A DNA stretch of 64,000 nucleotides from Gnetum montanum (taxonomy: Eukaryota > Streptophyta > Gnetopsida > Gnetales > Gnetaceae), in NCBI GenBank assembly GCA_015680685.1, contig MNCI01005294.1, positions 22,416-86,415 of the forward strand, given 5' to 3'. The position numbers and the translations under genes are program-made. Shown piece by piece: positions 48,688-60,723 of this stretch; the stretch's first letter is position 1; each line of letters opens with the position of its first letter. Below the pieces are notes generated by a model, which saw nothing but the letters and a program-made list of their open reading frames with translations, searched no databases and was not told the origin of the DNA.

Positions 48688-49461
48688 ACTACATGCTTCG
48701 TCCAAAATGACGTTAAACTACCACATGTCCACAATGACATAAAACTAGCCACGGTCAAAAATGGCCGGTTTACCAAGGAACTCACCAGTGTCACTCGGAA
48801 CTTCTCTTGTTTACATGGGGCCTGAAATGGCCTTAAACTAGTGCATGGGGCCCGGAATGGCTTTAAACTAGAATATCAAGACTACAGTTCGTCATGACTT
48901 TAAATGAACACATATGTGCCCATGGCCCGAAATGGCCTTAAACTAGAGCATTTTTCTTATATTTCTTTTTTCTCAATTTAAGTTTACAATTCATGTTACC
49001 CTATTGTGTTGTTAGGTTATTAGCTATAGTTTCTTCATATTCCCCTACCTTTGTTCCTACTTTGCACATTACACTTAAGCAACAAAATGAACAAAAAAAT
49101 TTTACATTATTGCATTGCATTTACATTCAAGCCCAAAATATTTTCACTTTAAATTTGCACTTACCAATATTCAAATAAAATTCAAACAAAAAATGAATAA
49201 ATAGAAAATTCAATTAGAAAAATAGAAAAAAAAAAGTATAAATGTATCAACATCAAATTACAACTTAGTGCAGTGTCCTCACACGATACATAGATCGCAT
49301 ACATAATCATTTTAACAACAAACAAGAAATATATACTCATATACAAATAGACAATTACAGCGGTTAACCGATCCCATCCATTAGTTCATATGCAATCCAA
49401 ACCAAAACATTCTTCTTGTGGCTCGTATAAAACATGAGCGATCCTAAGACCAAATTTAAAG
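48688..49461 (+). other. Spacer after gag-pro of F, with TAAACTAG repeats
   Basis: 48690-48960 contains five or more loose copies of a unit like AAATGGCCTTAAACTAG. The rest is AT-rich and non-coding, ending at the antisense gene's stop codon. Confidence 0.6.
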
Positions 49462-52400
49462 CTAAGCATCAAGGTTGGGAGGGGTGTCCCCCTCAGACTC
49501 CCCAGCCCCATGCATCTCTACTCCACTAGGGCCACCCTCCTGACCATCGCCATCGCCTTGACCCTACAAAAAGGTAAAAGAAAATGATTAATACAAAAAT
49601 ACAAGAGAAGAATTCCAAAAGTTAATAAACAAAAATTCACAACTTTAAATTACTTACTGAAGAGGATCCTCCTAGATCGAATTCCAATCGACGAAGGATT
49701 TCTTCTTTAGAAACACTTGCCCAGTCAATCCCATCAAGGCCCAGATCAACGTTGGCCAAAGCCTTCCCTTTTTCCACCGCAAACCAAGTGGGACATTTCA
49801 GAGGAAAATCCCCCATAGAAACCTCCCCAGAAGCCATGGTGATTACCCTCTTGGGCAATTCCATCTCCACCATAGGATGCTTGGCAAATGCATCAAATGA
49901 AGAGCGCAGGCCTAAACCCTCAACAAACATCTCGAGCTGATGCTTCTCTATGGATACCTCTTTTAACAACTTTTTATAATGATACTTATGGGTCTTCTAA
50001 TCTTGACCCCATTTTTGTACCTTAGAAGCGAAAGCCTTTTAATTTTGACATTTGAGGTTCAGTAAATCTATTTGCGCTTTACATTCTGCTAGCTCCCGAG
50101 TCAACGATACTTGGCGATTCAATAAATTCCAATATTTGTCATAAGTAATTTCAGAAGTTCGCCAAGAGCGATCACTTGTTAACCATACTGAGGCGAACTC
50201 ATAGTGTGATTTGAGATCGTCCTGCTCTACTAAAAGCTTGGAAATCTCTTTTTCTCTTGCCTGAATTTACAACCATAGCCTCTCGATAGAACCCTACACA
50301 TCCAAAGGGAGTTGGTGTTCTGCACAACACACTCTGCCAGTTCATCATAAATTTGTCGGGGCACTTGTTCAATCTCTGGGGGTAGTGTAGGTAAACTATC
50401 AATACCAGTGGCCTCTACTAAATCCCATTTTAGTTTAGCCCCTGCTCATATGATGAGAACATACATTGAACATTGGACAGTAGCAACAGATGAAAAAAAA
50501 AACAAAGGATACGAAACACTTAAGGTACGTATACCTATTCTAGGGTGAGCTTGCTCGATATGATCAACCACTTCATGAACAACACTAGTTATAAAATCCA
50601 TTTTACTTGGCATTTCGATCCAAGTAAAGGGTTTGTGTATAGGAGATGGGTTAACTTTGGTGGTTGTTTTTGTGGAGGCCTTCATCATGGGAACTTCTAA
50701 AAGAATGTTAGGAAATGTCCTGGTCTCAACATTTTCTCCTGGTAGTAGTAAAAGCATGAAATCAAAATTTAGACTGTTGGAACGCACAATTCAAAAGGAA
50801 AATGTCATAATAGGGAGAACATACCGGAATCTCTGTCCTCTTCCAGATTCGGAGGATCGCCAAGGTCTAGTCTCCCTCCGAAGAAACCATTGAACATCTC
50901 ATAAACTCCATCCTGATCATTGATGTTACTCTTTTCTGTAGTATCACCCTCTCGATCTTTCATTCCCCCTATCTCGTCCCTGCTGTCCTCCTTGTTTAAG
51001 TTCGTTGAGGCCTCTTCCTCCTCGATGATTGGTGCTAATCTCTCTTTTCTTACTCTAGAAGTGAACTCTAATGGCATTTATAGATACAACATCAGGCATT
51101 GTATAAACCACCGGAAAATAAAGTAAAATAACAGTGATGATAACAAAACAAGGACAAATCAGTGAATCAAGATTACCTCGTACAGGCATCTTAAACCATA
51201 TATGTTTCACCCTTGGTTCATCTGTGGTTAGAGCAACCTCTTTAGGACATTCACACTTCTGAACTTTTGCCTTTTCTTTTCTGATCGTTTCCTGGATAAC
51301 CCAATTGGCTCTCCTTGCAGTGTAGGGCACATTATCTAGTTCCAACCCTAAGCTGTCATGCATGTGAATTGACCGACTAGATGTTGCCTCCGTCGTGACA
51401 AAAATCGACTCGTCAATCCCCTCAAGAGCATCTTGAGATTCAGCCACCTCCAATAAGTGGTGAGTCCACAGGCGAGATAGTTGGTGGTGATCCCTTAACA
51501 CATACTTGTTATGTGCATGAACAACCAGAAATTTAGCCAACCAGCACATGTAACTGGCAAAGAATGCAAAAGTGAAATGAGATTGTGCCTCAATGTTTGA
51601 ACGCAACCTCACTATCTCCCCATGGAAACTCGAAAGCAAAAACTAGGCCCAATTATAGCATACCCCAGTCTCTAAAATACTATGCATGATGCGCATAGTT
51701 TCTACCCCAAAATTTTTCACTTGAGATAGAGACTTGGGAAACACCCGTGCCCTGAACAAAGGATATAACTCATTAACTTCTTCCACTTTTGATTTCCCCT
51801 ACATAGGAAACCCCTTAGAGCCCTTAAGGACACCCAACCAGTTCTCCAATTCACGAACCACATGGATTTCCCTCTGCATCCTATCCAAAATCACTTTAGC
51901 CCCAACTGCTGGTACACCAAAGAAGTCCAAAAAGAACTCCTCCGATAGATGGAAGACCACTTTGAAACCCTTGATGCTAGTGCTATAGTAGGTGATTGAC
52001 TCATCAAAAGAATCAACAATTCCAATCATCTTCATCACAGAAACATCAGGGCTTAGGGCAGTAAACAAATCCATGAGGCCCACATCACTCAAATGACTGA
52101 TGATATGTGGCGGTGCCTTTGTACGTAACCATCACTGTGCATCACTGACTTCCTCGAATTTCATGGACAAAGTGCTCTCAGTCTGCCCGATTGTGATAGT
52201 GGCTCCACTAGACGGGGCGTCCATTGTATGCACAAGATAACCCTAGGGAGTTAACATAACCAATGATGTAGCAAAACAAGCAAACTAAGGCATCGAAATA
52301 CCATGACTTACCGTCAATCGATGTATTCAGATCGCTAGGAGCCAAATCGGCATCGCATGGGAAAACTAGCCCATTATGATACCAATCCCCATGCAACCAC

Positions 52401-53598
52401 TCCCTAGCCTTGCATTGTGCAAGTGCCCTTGAGTACCGTTTGTGGAAATGAACGATGTCACCCTTAGTCTAGGCCAACATGGCACCACGAAGAGTGGGGC
52501 CCGCCATGAAGGCCTCCAAGGTGGTACGAGCCAAAGCGAGCCCATCATCACCTACGCACACTCATTCTTTATCGAACTAAGGCCTACAAAGAGATGGTGG
52601 TCTGAATATAAACCACTACTAAGCAGTGAGGCAAAAGGTGGCAAATTGAACAAACTTACCTTCCTACTCAGTACACTATTCCAGGAGGGTTTTGGAACAA
52701 AGTATGCACACGAGAAGCTAGGAACAAGGTGTTATTGATGTGGTGAGACCCATGAGGCAATAAGTCCCACACACGTGATAATGGATGGCTAGATCTGGGT
52801 CCCCCAGAGGGACCGTCCTCAATCGTAAGTGGTCCCTCGTCAGTGTTCACCACGAAAGCCACAACGCTGTTTGAAGACCTTGGTAACATGGTCTCGAGCA
52901 TGCTCAATGCTAATTGTTCACTTAAATGTGACCATATTACCACATTGAATTTGTCTAAGATGAAGGCAAGGAATTCATAGGCCCCTTCTCTGAACCATAC
53001 CCCATTGCGATCAATTGTCATATTAGGAACTGGCTCGTCAGAATCAATTAGACCACATCACGTCAGAACTCCAATAAGCTCGACCACCAAGAGGAAAGAT
53101 TTGGAATCCCTGCATGTATTCAAGAAATAGGGTGAATAAGCCACATAAAAATAAAGTTCTACCCTTGAGGGCCAACACTTAGAAAAAATTCTAGCATAAA
53201 ACTCAACGTACACACTGCATGCTGGAAAACTCAATGTACACATTGCATGCTAGAAAACTCAGTGTATATACTGCACGCTGGAGTGTGACCACACTAACCA
53301 TACATGCTGAGTACAGAAACCTTATGCTATGGAAACATCTATGCTATGCAATGGGAAAATCAACAGGAATAGTAGAAAAAACACACGAATTGCGACGAAG
53401 GGTCAGAGCCTACCTGCACATTGACCTTGACCATGAGGGAATCTTGGGTCTAGGCAGACACTGGAGCATCGCCTCGCTCTCTTCGGCAAAGATCAAGATA
53501 GGATCCTTCCTCCCTTGGCCTTCTACTTGCTTGTCCTTGTTCATCGTGGCATTCACACTAAGCCCTGTACGGTGGGGTTTTGTCCCAGCACGCTGCAT
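49462..53598 (-). pseudogene. Antisense intron-containing gene inside F: HAD-like domain plus coiled-coil protein
   Basis: On the minus strand, proposed exons are 53598 (or ATG 53544)-53414, 53109-52660, 52583-52312, 52242-51177, 51067-50825, 50738-50535, 50441-49658 and 49563-49462. All introns are GT...AG (69-304 bp), most with clear donors (GTAAGT, GTATGT) and T-rich or C/T-rich acceptors, and frame is kept at every join except exon 3 to 4, which is off by one base. Exons 1-3 match FCP1/NIF-type HAD phosphatases. Exon 4 contains FHLSEEFFLDFFGVPAVG and CWLAKFLVVHAHNKYVL. Exon 5 is acidic, exon 7 is coiled-coil-like (LNRQVSLTRELAECKAQIDL), and exon 8 is Gly/Glu-rich and ends PPNLDA-stop. About eight in-frame stops (mostly TAG/TAA/TGA at Gln/Trp/Arg-like sites) and a frameshift near 50245 show decay. 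Could be two adjacent genes (break at 52242). Captured host origin is inferred. Confidence 0.75.
52312..53109 (-). other. FCP1/NIF-type HAD-like domain (exons 2-3 of the antisense gene)
   Basis: Matches to the plant HAD family (CTD phosphatase-like): SKSFLLVVELIGVL corresponds to the catalytic LVLDLNGVL segment with both acidic/Asn positions altered; FREGAYEFLAFILDKFNVVI and WSHLSEQ to the RPG-EFL--F-VGVWSS segment; HPLSRVWDLLP to K-LS-VW; NTLFLASRVHTLFQNPPGIV to NTLL-DDSPYK-L-NPP, where the DD is replaced by AS. Exon 3 reads DDGLALARTTLEAFMAGPTL. The core fold is recognisable but the metal- and phosphate-handling residues are missing, so it is unlikely to be an active phosphatase. Confidence 0.7.
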
Positions 53599-54306
53599 TT
53601 ACGCCGAATCTCGCACGCTGGGGTTTGAAGCCGCATGCTGGATGCTCTTTGTTGACTCACTGCACCCCAATTTATGTCACCATGGTTGCCACCACCATGC
53701 TGTACTTGTGCCTACCCCTACCTATACTACATGATATTCACCTCAGTATACACTACGCTTGGTATACACTATGCTCGATTCACGCTGCACTTGGTTCACG
53801 CTAGTCTTAGGTTCACGCTGCGTTCACACTCAAACTTGACTGTGGCTACCCTGCGGTTCACACTAACTCCAATTTATATACTCTACATTAAACATGCTAG
53901 GGGCACCTTGAAATAATTTATTTAATTAATTTGAAAATTAACCAAAATACAAAGAATGTGTAAATACATAAGAACAAAACAAAAGCAATGATAATGAATA
54001 GAACAAAAACAAAATAATAATATACTGGGATGAATACTACCCATATGCAATATTCTCTTGCAAAGAAACTCCTATTGCCCACACTAAACATTTTAGTGCA
54101 AAATCCGTATCTAGCAGTTTCATACTCGATAACGATTACAAATCGTACAATCAACCAAACATCATGAACGAACAATCAGCAGCCCGGTAAGGCCTTAGAC
54201 TACCATGATCAGTACAATAGTGACAGGTACGGCCCGGTAAGGCCCTAAACTGCCAAGCGTCCAAATATGATGATAAGTTACCATCGCATACCTTAGTCCA
54301 GTTTAG
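53599..54306 (-). promoter_or_regulatory. Upstream region of the antisense gene, LTR-like repeats
   Basis: 53565-53870 holds repeated TTCACGCTGCACTTGG/TACACTACGCTTGG motifs similar to the AGCGT-ACGC motifs of F's LTR and leader. It lies just upstream of the antisense start, so a promoter role is plausible but inferred. 54180-54250 holds two copies of a GCCCGGTAAGGCC unit. No coding was seen. Confidence 0.4.
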
Positions 54307-57300
54307 ATGCATAAACACATAGATTACTTGCATTCAAAGATAACCAACCACCTGATCGATGTTGCTCATTGTTTGTTGGTAGGAGCAAACATCATGGAAA
54401 GCAAACAATTATTCTTACCACTATCTATCAATGGACCGCACGGAACGATTACCCAAGAAATCAACATGGAGGCTATTGATTTAGGCTCGATGAAAAATGA
54501 TACTTTTGTGGCATCAACTCAATGAATGCTAGATTTTTTTGAAACAATGACCAAGACTCTAGACCTAGAAACTGATAGCATCACTGAAGACCCCTTAGCT
54601 AAAGTCCCCATTACCATCCCAAATGGCGAAGTTAAAATCCTGAAGCTAAATACATTGTTAAGCACGTAGCTGGCTAATGACATAACACAAGTGCTTAAGA
54701 ACAACATAAAAGCATTTTCTTGGTCTTACACTGACATGCCTAGGTTAGACCCTCGAATAGTCCAACACAACATTATACTCAACCCAAAATTAAGACCAGT
54801 GAAACAAAAAGCATGTAGGGTTAAACCTGAGGTAGCATTGGCAGTCTGTAATGAAATCACCAAACTTTATCAAGCTGGTTTCATTTGGGTTGTTGACTAT
54901 GCTGACTGGGTATCAAACATGGTCATTGTCCCAAAGAAGAACGGAAGTATTCAGCTATGCATTGACTTCTGGGACCTCAACGTTGCGACCATAAAAGATG
55001 ATTTCCCCCTACCTAGCATTGATCAACTAGTTGACTTGACCACTAGATATGCCTTATTATCTTTTATGGATGACTTCTCAGGATATAACCAAATTTGGAT
55101 TAACCCTGAGCATCAACTTAGGACGACCTTTATGACACCATGGGGTACTTTTTGCTACACAATGATGCCATTCAGTCTCAAGAATGCCGGTGCTACATAC
55201 CAAAGAGCGATGAAATTTATCTTTAGTGATTATATCTTCAACTCGCTCAATGACTATGTAGATGATATCGTGGTTAAATCAAAGACATTAGAACAACACG
55301 TACAAGATCTTGACTTGGTACTAAAACGTTGTTTAAAATATGAGTTGAGACTTAACCCAAATAAATGTGTCTTTGGAGTCAAAATAGGCAAAATGCTTGG
55401 GTTCATAGCCTCGGAAGTAGGGATACGAGTAGACCCCGATAAAGTTAAGGCCATAAAAAACTTAAAACCACCTACCAACCTTACCAAACTTTGCAAGGTA
55501 CAAGGTAGATTACAGTTCATCAGGCATTTCATAGAAAAGCTGACAGACAAGTTGAAGCCTATGAACCACTTGTTATGCAAGAACGTCCATTTTGAATGGA
55601 CTTCATAGTGCCAGGAAGCATTTAACAACATTAAAACAACTCTTGTTCAACTACCCACAGTTTATCCACCTTGAAATGATAAATCATTTTACATCTACCT
55701 TACCACTTCGAACTCATCAATTGCATCCATGCTTTGCCAAAAACAAGATGACGGAACTGAAGTCCCTATTTATTACTTAAGCCATGCATTAGTAGCCCAT
55801 GAAAAGAAGTACAACGAGGTGGAAAGGTCATGCTTAGCCCTTGTCTTTTCCTTAAAGAAATGGCAACATTACCTCTTCCATAACCAAGTCAATATAATCT
55901 GCAAGGATAATGTACTCAGAGCCATCACAGGAAACATTTACGAGTTGAGTAGAATAGCTCACTAGAAAGCCATGAAAGCTGAGTTTGACCTACACTACAT
56001 AGCACAATCATCAATTAAAGGTCAAGCCATAACAAATCAAATGACTATATCACCAATGCATGATCGAGAAACAATAGAGCTAGAGTTCCTGGATGAAAAT
56101 GTTAGTGCAATAGACACGGTACCCGACGACTATGATGCCATTTTGAACTTTGATGGAGCATCCACCTCTCGAGGGGGAAGTGTTGCTGCCATCATCACCT
56201 ATCCCTCTGGGCAGATATGACCGTTTGCTTACCATTACAACTTTCATTGTACCAACAACATAGTAGAGTACGAAGGTCTTCTTAGAGATCTCATGGCAGC
56301 ACTAGCTTCAGACATCACACAATTGGTAATCAGAGGTGACTCACAATTAGTTCTAAATCAAGTCACAGATGTTTATGCCTACAAAGCACAACACTTACAA
56401 CCATACTGTGATTTGACTAAGCACTTACTGAAGCAATTCAAAAATATAGACGTGCAACATGTTTTCAGAAATGATAACACCATCGCAGATGCACTTGCAA
56501 CGTTAGATCTGAACATATTACCAAACATGTTCCACACGTTGCCTAGCTCTATAATCAGTTGTACTAAACCCATAACTGATAATCCCGATGAATTACCGAT
56601 TGCATCTGTTAGCACAATGCAGGCCGTAGAATGGTACGATGACATAAAGGAGTACCTTTTACATGGTGAACTGCCTTAACATCTAACAAATGCAAAAAAG
56701 GACGTAGTACGAAAACATTCTTGACAGTATGCATTGGTAGGTGACACGTTGTGGCAACGATCCTACAAAGGTATCCTGTTAAGATGCGTTAGTATCACGA
56801 ATGGCCAAACCATCGTGGAGCAAGTACACGAAGGACTCTGTGGAGGGCACATAGCACCCAAAGCAATGGCAACCAAAATAAGGCGTTTGGATTATTATTG
56901 GCCGCACATGGAGTACAATTGTTTCTCCAAGGCCAAAATGTGTAGTATCTATCAAAAACATAGCAATCTGATACATGTTCCACCAAATGAGCTGCATACA
57001 GTGCAAATCACCTGGCCTTTCCAGAAATGGGGGTTAGACATTATTGGATCGATAACTCCCCTATCTTCTGTAGGACATAGCTTTATCATAACCGTGATAG
57101 AATATTTCAAAAAATGGGTAGAAGCTATTCCCCTTAGAAAGACCACATCCAAACACATATGCAACTTCATTCTAGAAAACATTGTGATCCGTTTTGGCAT
57201 TCTGATAACCGTCATCACTGATAACAGGCCGCAGTTTAGCAGTGCTGAAACTAGAACTTTCTATGAAAGTCTAGGGATAAAACATTCATTTTCATCCCCA

Positions 57301-57870
57301 TACTACCCTTAGAGCAATGGACAAGCCGAAGCTACAAATAAGATCATCATCTTAGTACTAAAGAAGATGCTTACACATAGCAAAAGAAAATGGCATGAAC
57401 AGCTAGTATATGCACTATGGGCCTATCGCACTACGCATCGTACTTCCACAGGTAAAATGCCATATAGTCTTGTTTATGGTTCAGAAGTTGTTTTACCTTT
57501 GGAGTTGCAAGTACCATCCTTAAGGATTACGCTCTTTAGACTCCTCAATGAAGATCAAAATAATGACTTGCGCATTGTTGACTTGGACTCGGTGGAGGAG
57601 GAACGCACATGTGCGCTCGATCATCTTGAATGGTACCAATAGCAGCAACGATGGTGCCATCGGCACGATATCCATAAATGCCTGATCAAGGAAGGCGACC
57701 TTGTACTCAAAGCCATTCGAGAACTCCCAAACAAGTTCTCAGCTAATTGGGAAGGATCCTACTTGGTCACCAAAGCATTCGATAATGGATCATTTAAACT
57801 AACCAATATGAATGGCAATGAACTCACACATTCAATGAACCACTTGTACTTGAAACCGTTCTATGTTTGA
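54307..57870 (+). pseudogene. pol: pol of element F: RT, RNase H, second RNase H, integrase
   Basis: A single frame of 1,188 codons with about ten stops and no frameshift. RT: IVPKKNGSIQLCIDFWDLN (about 54925-54980), FMDDFSGYNQIWI (55065), MMPFSLKNAGATYQRAM (55160-55215) and active site YVDDIVV (55255-55275). RNase H 1 lies at about 55640-55960 (VPIYYLSHALVAHEKKYNEV). RNase H 2 lies at 56130-56510 (LNFDGASTSRGGSVAAIITY, NNIVEYEGLL, GDSQLVLNQV, DNTIADALA). Integrase lies at 56700-57870 with HEGLCGGH and CSIYQKH (second Cys of HHCC is Tyr), catalytic Asp in GLDIIG and TDNRPQF, and Glu in NGQAEATNK. It ends HLYLKPFYV-stop. It copies and integrates the element. Confidence 0.92.
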
Positions 57871-59271
57871 ACATGAACTCAGGTATGCGCTTGTCCTCGA
57901 ATCATGACGGTAAACTGATACCACAGCTCGTCCTAGAATCATGATGGTAAACTGATACCACAGCTCATCCTAGCATTAAGATGATAAAATGGCATCACAG
58001 TTTGTCTGCAATGATGATAAACTAGCGCCCGTCCACAATTTTGTTTGCTAGAGTCCGCTAAGACTATAAACTGGTTTTCTTCTTCATAGTCCGCCAAGAC
58101 TATAAACTAGAAGTGTACCATCTGCTACGATGATATACTGGTACCGTCCAACGGGTTATGACATAAAACTAACCCACGATAGTCCGCTATGACTATAAAC
58201 TGGTAGCTTTGTCTCTGGTCTCTTGATCTGTAGCTGCATTCAGATTTCATTAGAGACACTGCAGCACTCATCACCAGTTGATCTCAACAACATTGTTGCC
58301 ATCTACACTCAGTGCCTGAAATCTCATTTGGTGCCTTTGTTTCATCAGTGGCCGTTCAATTCTAATCTTACTCACTCACTCGTGGTTTTCTTGTCTTCTT
58401 GGAGTTGTGTTTGTAGGATGACACTTAGAGGTGTTCGTACGAGAATGCACTTCATCATAGAGGCAAGGTATCACATTGTGCCTAACACATGTAACTAGGT
58501 TAATCAAGCCATTCACTAGTACATTTCCTATTACCTTTCCTATCTATTCCTCAACATACTCTACTTAGTCATACCCTAGACACACCCAAGGCATTCCAAA
58601 ACATTGAGCACGTCGTTGTGCACTACAACACTTTTCAGTAGTTGCAACACACAACGTGGCACTTGAGCAATGAGTACAAGATCAAAACAAAGCTCTTTCA
58701 ACAAAAAAAAGACCCTTGGCACTTCCCATACAAGCCCCAGGTGGGAAGGCAATTGTCTTGGAAGCAAGTACTCATGTCTCAAATGCTCAAGTGACATCTC
58801 ATTGCATGGCTTTGGCTCTTCGCCAACAAGTTCCCTGTAATGCTAAATAGAGGCCTTGTTCCTCCAAAGAATGCAACACATCATCATCGTGGCTTTGGTT
58901 ATGCGAACAAGTCCTCTTAAACACTAAACAAGAGTCTTGTTCCACCAAAGGACGTACACCTCATGTCTTGGTCCCAAGTCTGCTAGACGATGGCTACTGA
59001 CAAGGATCAACATAACATGTACACACACACACCTGAGCATCCCCCTCACTGTGTATAATTCCTTGATCAATTTCCAATCTTCACAATTTCCATCTCCCCT
59101 ATCCAGCTCTGAACTTCACTTTCCCAATCCCATGTATTATTGAACACAGTGCAATGACGTCTGGCCAAGTGTCAAAGGGCGATGTTTCTACCAAGTCGCT
59201 TGTGGTGTTTTGTACTTCTTTGTCGATGCTTCTCGGGTTGATTCCTCCAAGCATCAATAAAGAGAGGCCAA
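57871..59271 (+). other. 3' spacer of F with tandem motifs and polypurine tract
   Basis: 57890-58210 holds about eight copies of a unit like GTCCGC-ATGAC-ATAAACTGG. 58210-59250 is non-coding, with two looser repeats around CTTGTTCCACCAAAGGA (about 58858 and 58934). A weak polypurine tract AAAGAGAGGCCAA (59259-59271) abuts the 3' LTR. Confidence 0.65.
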
Positions 59272-60723
59272 TGAAATACCACAAAATTTTGAGTTTAGTA
59301 CTCTTCCGACAAGAATCAAGCTAAGTCATGATGCTCTCCACCATGACTGAAGCTTGAAGACCTCGCAGACAACTTCAAACGGAGTCGAACCGAGTAAGAA
59401 ATGTTTCCCTGGGACCCAGAAAAGACTATGACGACATTTGGAATCAAACCTGCCATCTTTAGCTTAAAATACTTGTTTTTACTGAGTATGCCATGTGCAT
59501 GTCCAACGTACACGCCGAGCATATATGCCCAGCGTGCACGCCTAGCATGCGACTTTAAAGATTACCCGAAATAGGCACTCCAGAGCAGGCTTGTCACAAG
59601 GCGTCAACTCTTAGAGATAGAGAAATTGTTAGGTGTCATCATGGGCATAAGAAAATTGGGTTTTGACCTCAGAATCATTCACTTTATGGTTCACACGCCG
59701 AGCATGTACATCCTGCACACGAACGTATATGCTAGCATATATGCCCAGCGTGTATGCCCAGCATGCACCATCCAGCGTGCAGCACAGCGTACATCAATAA
59801 AAGACATCAGTAGAACCATGTCAGATCAAGTCTAAGAATATCTGCAAGCAACACTCTCATGACATCCGAGCCCAAAACTGAAAGCCGAATTGGATACTTC
59901 CTGTTGTAACAGTAGTTTGTAAAAATAAATTCTTTTGTTTTAGTCAAGTCTATATGTTGAATTCACACGCCAACGTGTACACGCCAACGTGTACACACCA
60001 GTGTGTAGCAGCACATGTTGGCGTGCAGCACACTGCACACTTGTAAAGTTTCATTCTTTGCACCTGGGCAACATAGCCATTTGTCACCTGATCCGAAATT
60101 CCAGCATCCCACAGCTAATCATCCCACCTCAGATCTGAATTTAATGCCCAAACTTGTATAAAAACCCTGATTTTTGACCAAATCAGGGTTCAAAAATTAG
60201 AGGAAATCTTGGCAAGAATCTAGGCAATCCACACTGAGAACATTTGTGACATCCACCCTATACGTTGGACTTGGACCCTGCACGCTGAGCATACAGCCTC
60301 TACGCTATGCTTACAATCTGAACCAGCACGCTATCACACCCCTACATTCACCAGGGCTCTTCGTTTGCCTTGTGTCAAATCCACAACTGCGTCTAGACCA
60401 ATGCATTGTAATTTTTATTATCCAATAGTATTGCTGCATTTTCAGCCAAGATTTTTCACAGTTTTCGTTCGCATTTTTTTTATCTCTTATTTACATTCGT
60501 GTGCATTGATTTACATTTTTCATACCATTTACATATAACCTAGCATATCGTGCTTCGGCATATGTTCAAGGAAATCCTTGTTTGATCCACGTGCAGACCA
60601 CCCAAGGTACTCTACCTTCATTAGTTCCAGCTCGCCCTCAAGCGAAGGTAGGGTCTTCTATGTCTGTCTATAAATTTCTCGACGTATATTTCATTCTAGC
60701 CACTGACGATTTCAGACAATACA
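59272..60723 (+). repeat. 3' LTR of element F
   Basis: TGAAATACCACAAAATTTTG ... GATTTCAGACAATACA, 1,452 bp, about 12% different from the 5' copy over the first 205 bp by eye. The AGCGTG-ACGCC motif clusters are retained (59495-59560, 59695-59790). Confidence 0.93.

Larger units (their letters stand above)
42134..60723 (+). mobile_element. Giant Tat/Ogre-like Ty3/gypsy element F (18.6 kb)
   Basis: LTRs at 42134-43623 and 59272-60723 are flanked by CTTAC/CTTAT. Order inside: primer-binding site, repeat-rich leader, gag-pro (44447-48687), a 5.6-kb middle region carrying an antisense intron-containing gene (49462-53598), pol with RT, two RNase H domains and integrase (54307-57870), 3' spacer, polypurine tract. 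The very large size, a wide gap between protease and RT, and the second RNase H are hallmarks of the Tat/Ogre lineage. The first 205 bp of the two LTRs show about two dozen differences, so the insertion is old. Confidence 0.93.
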
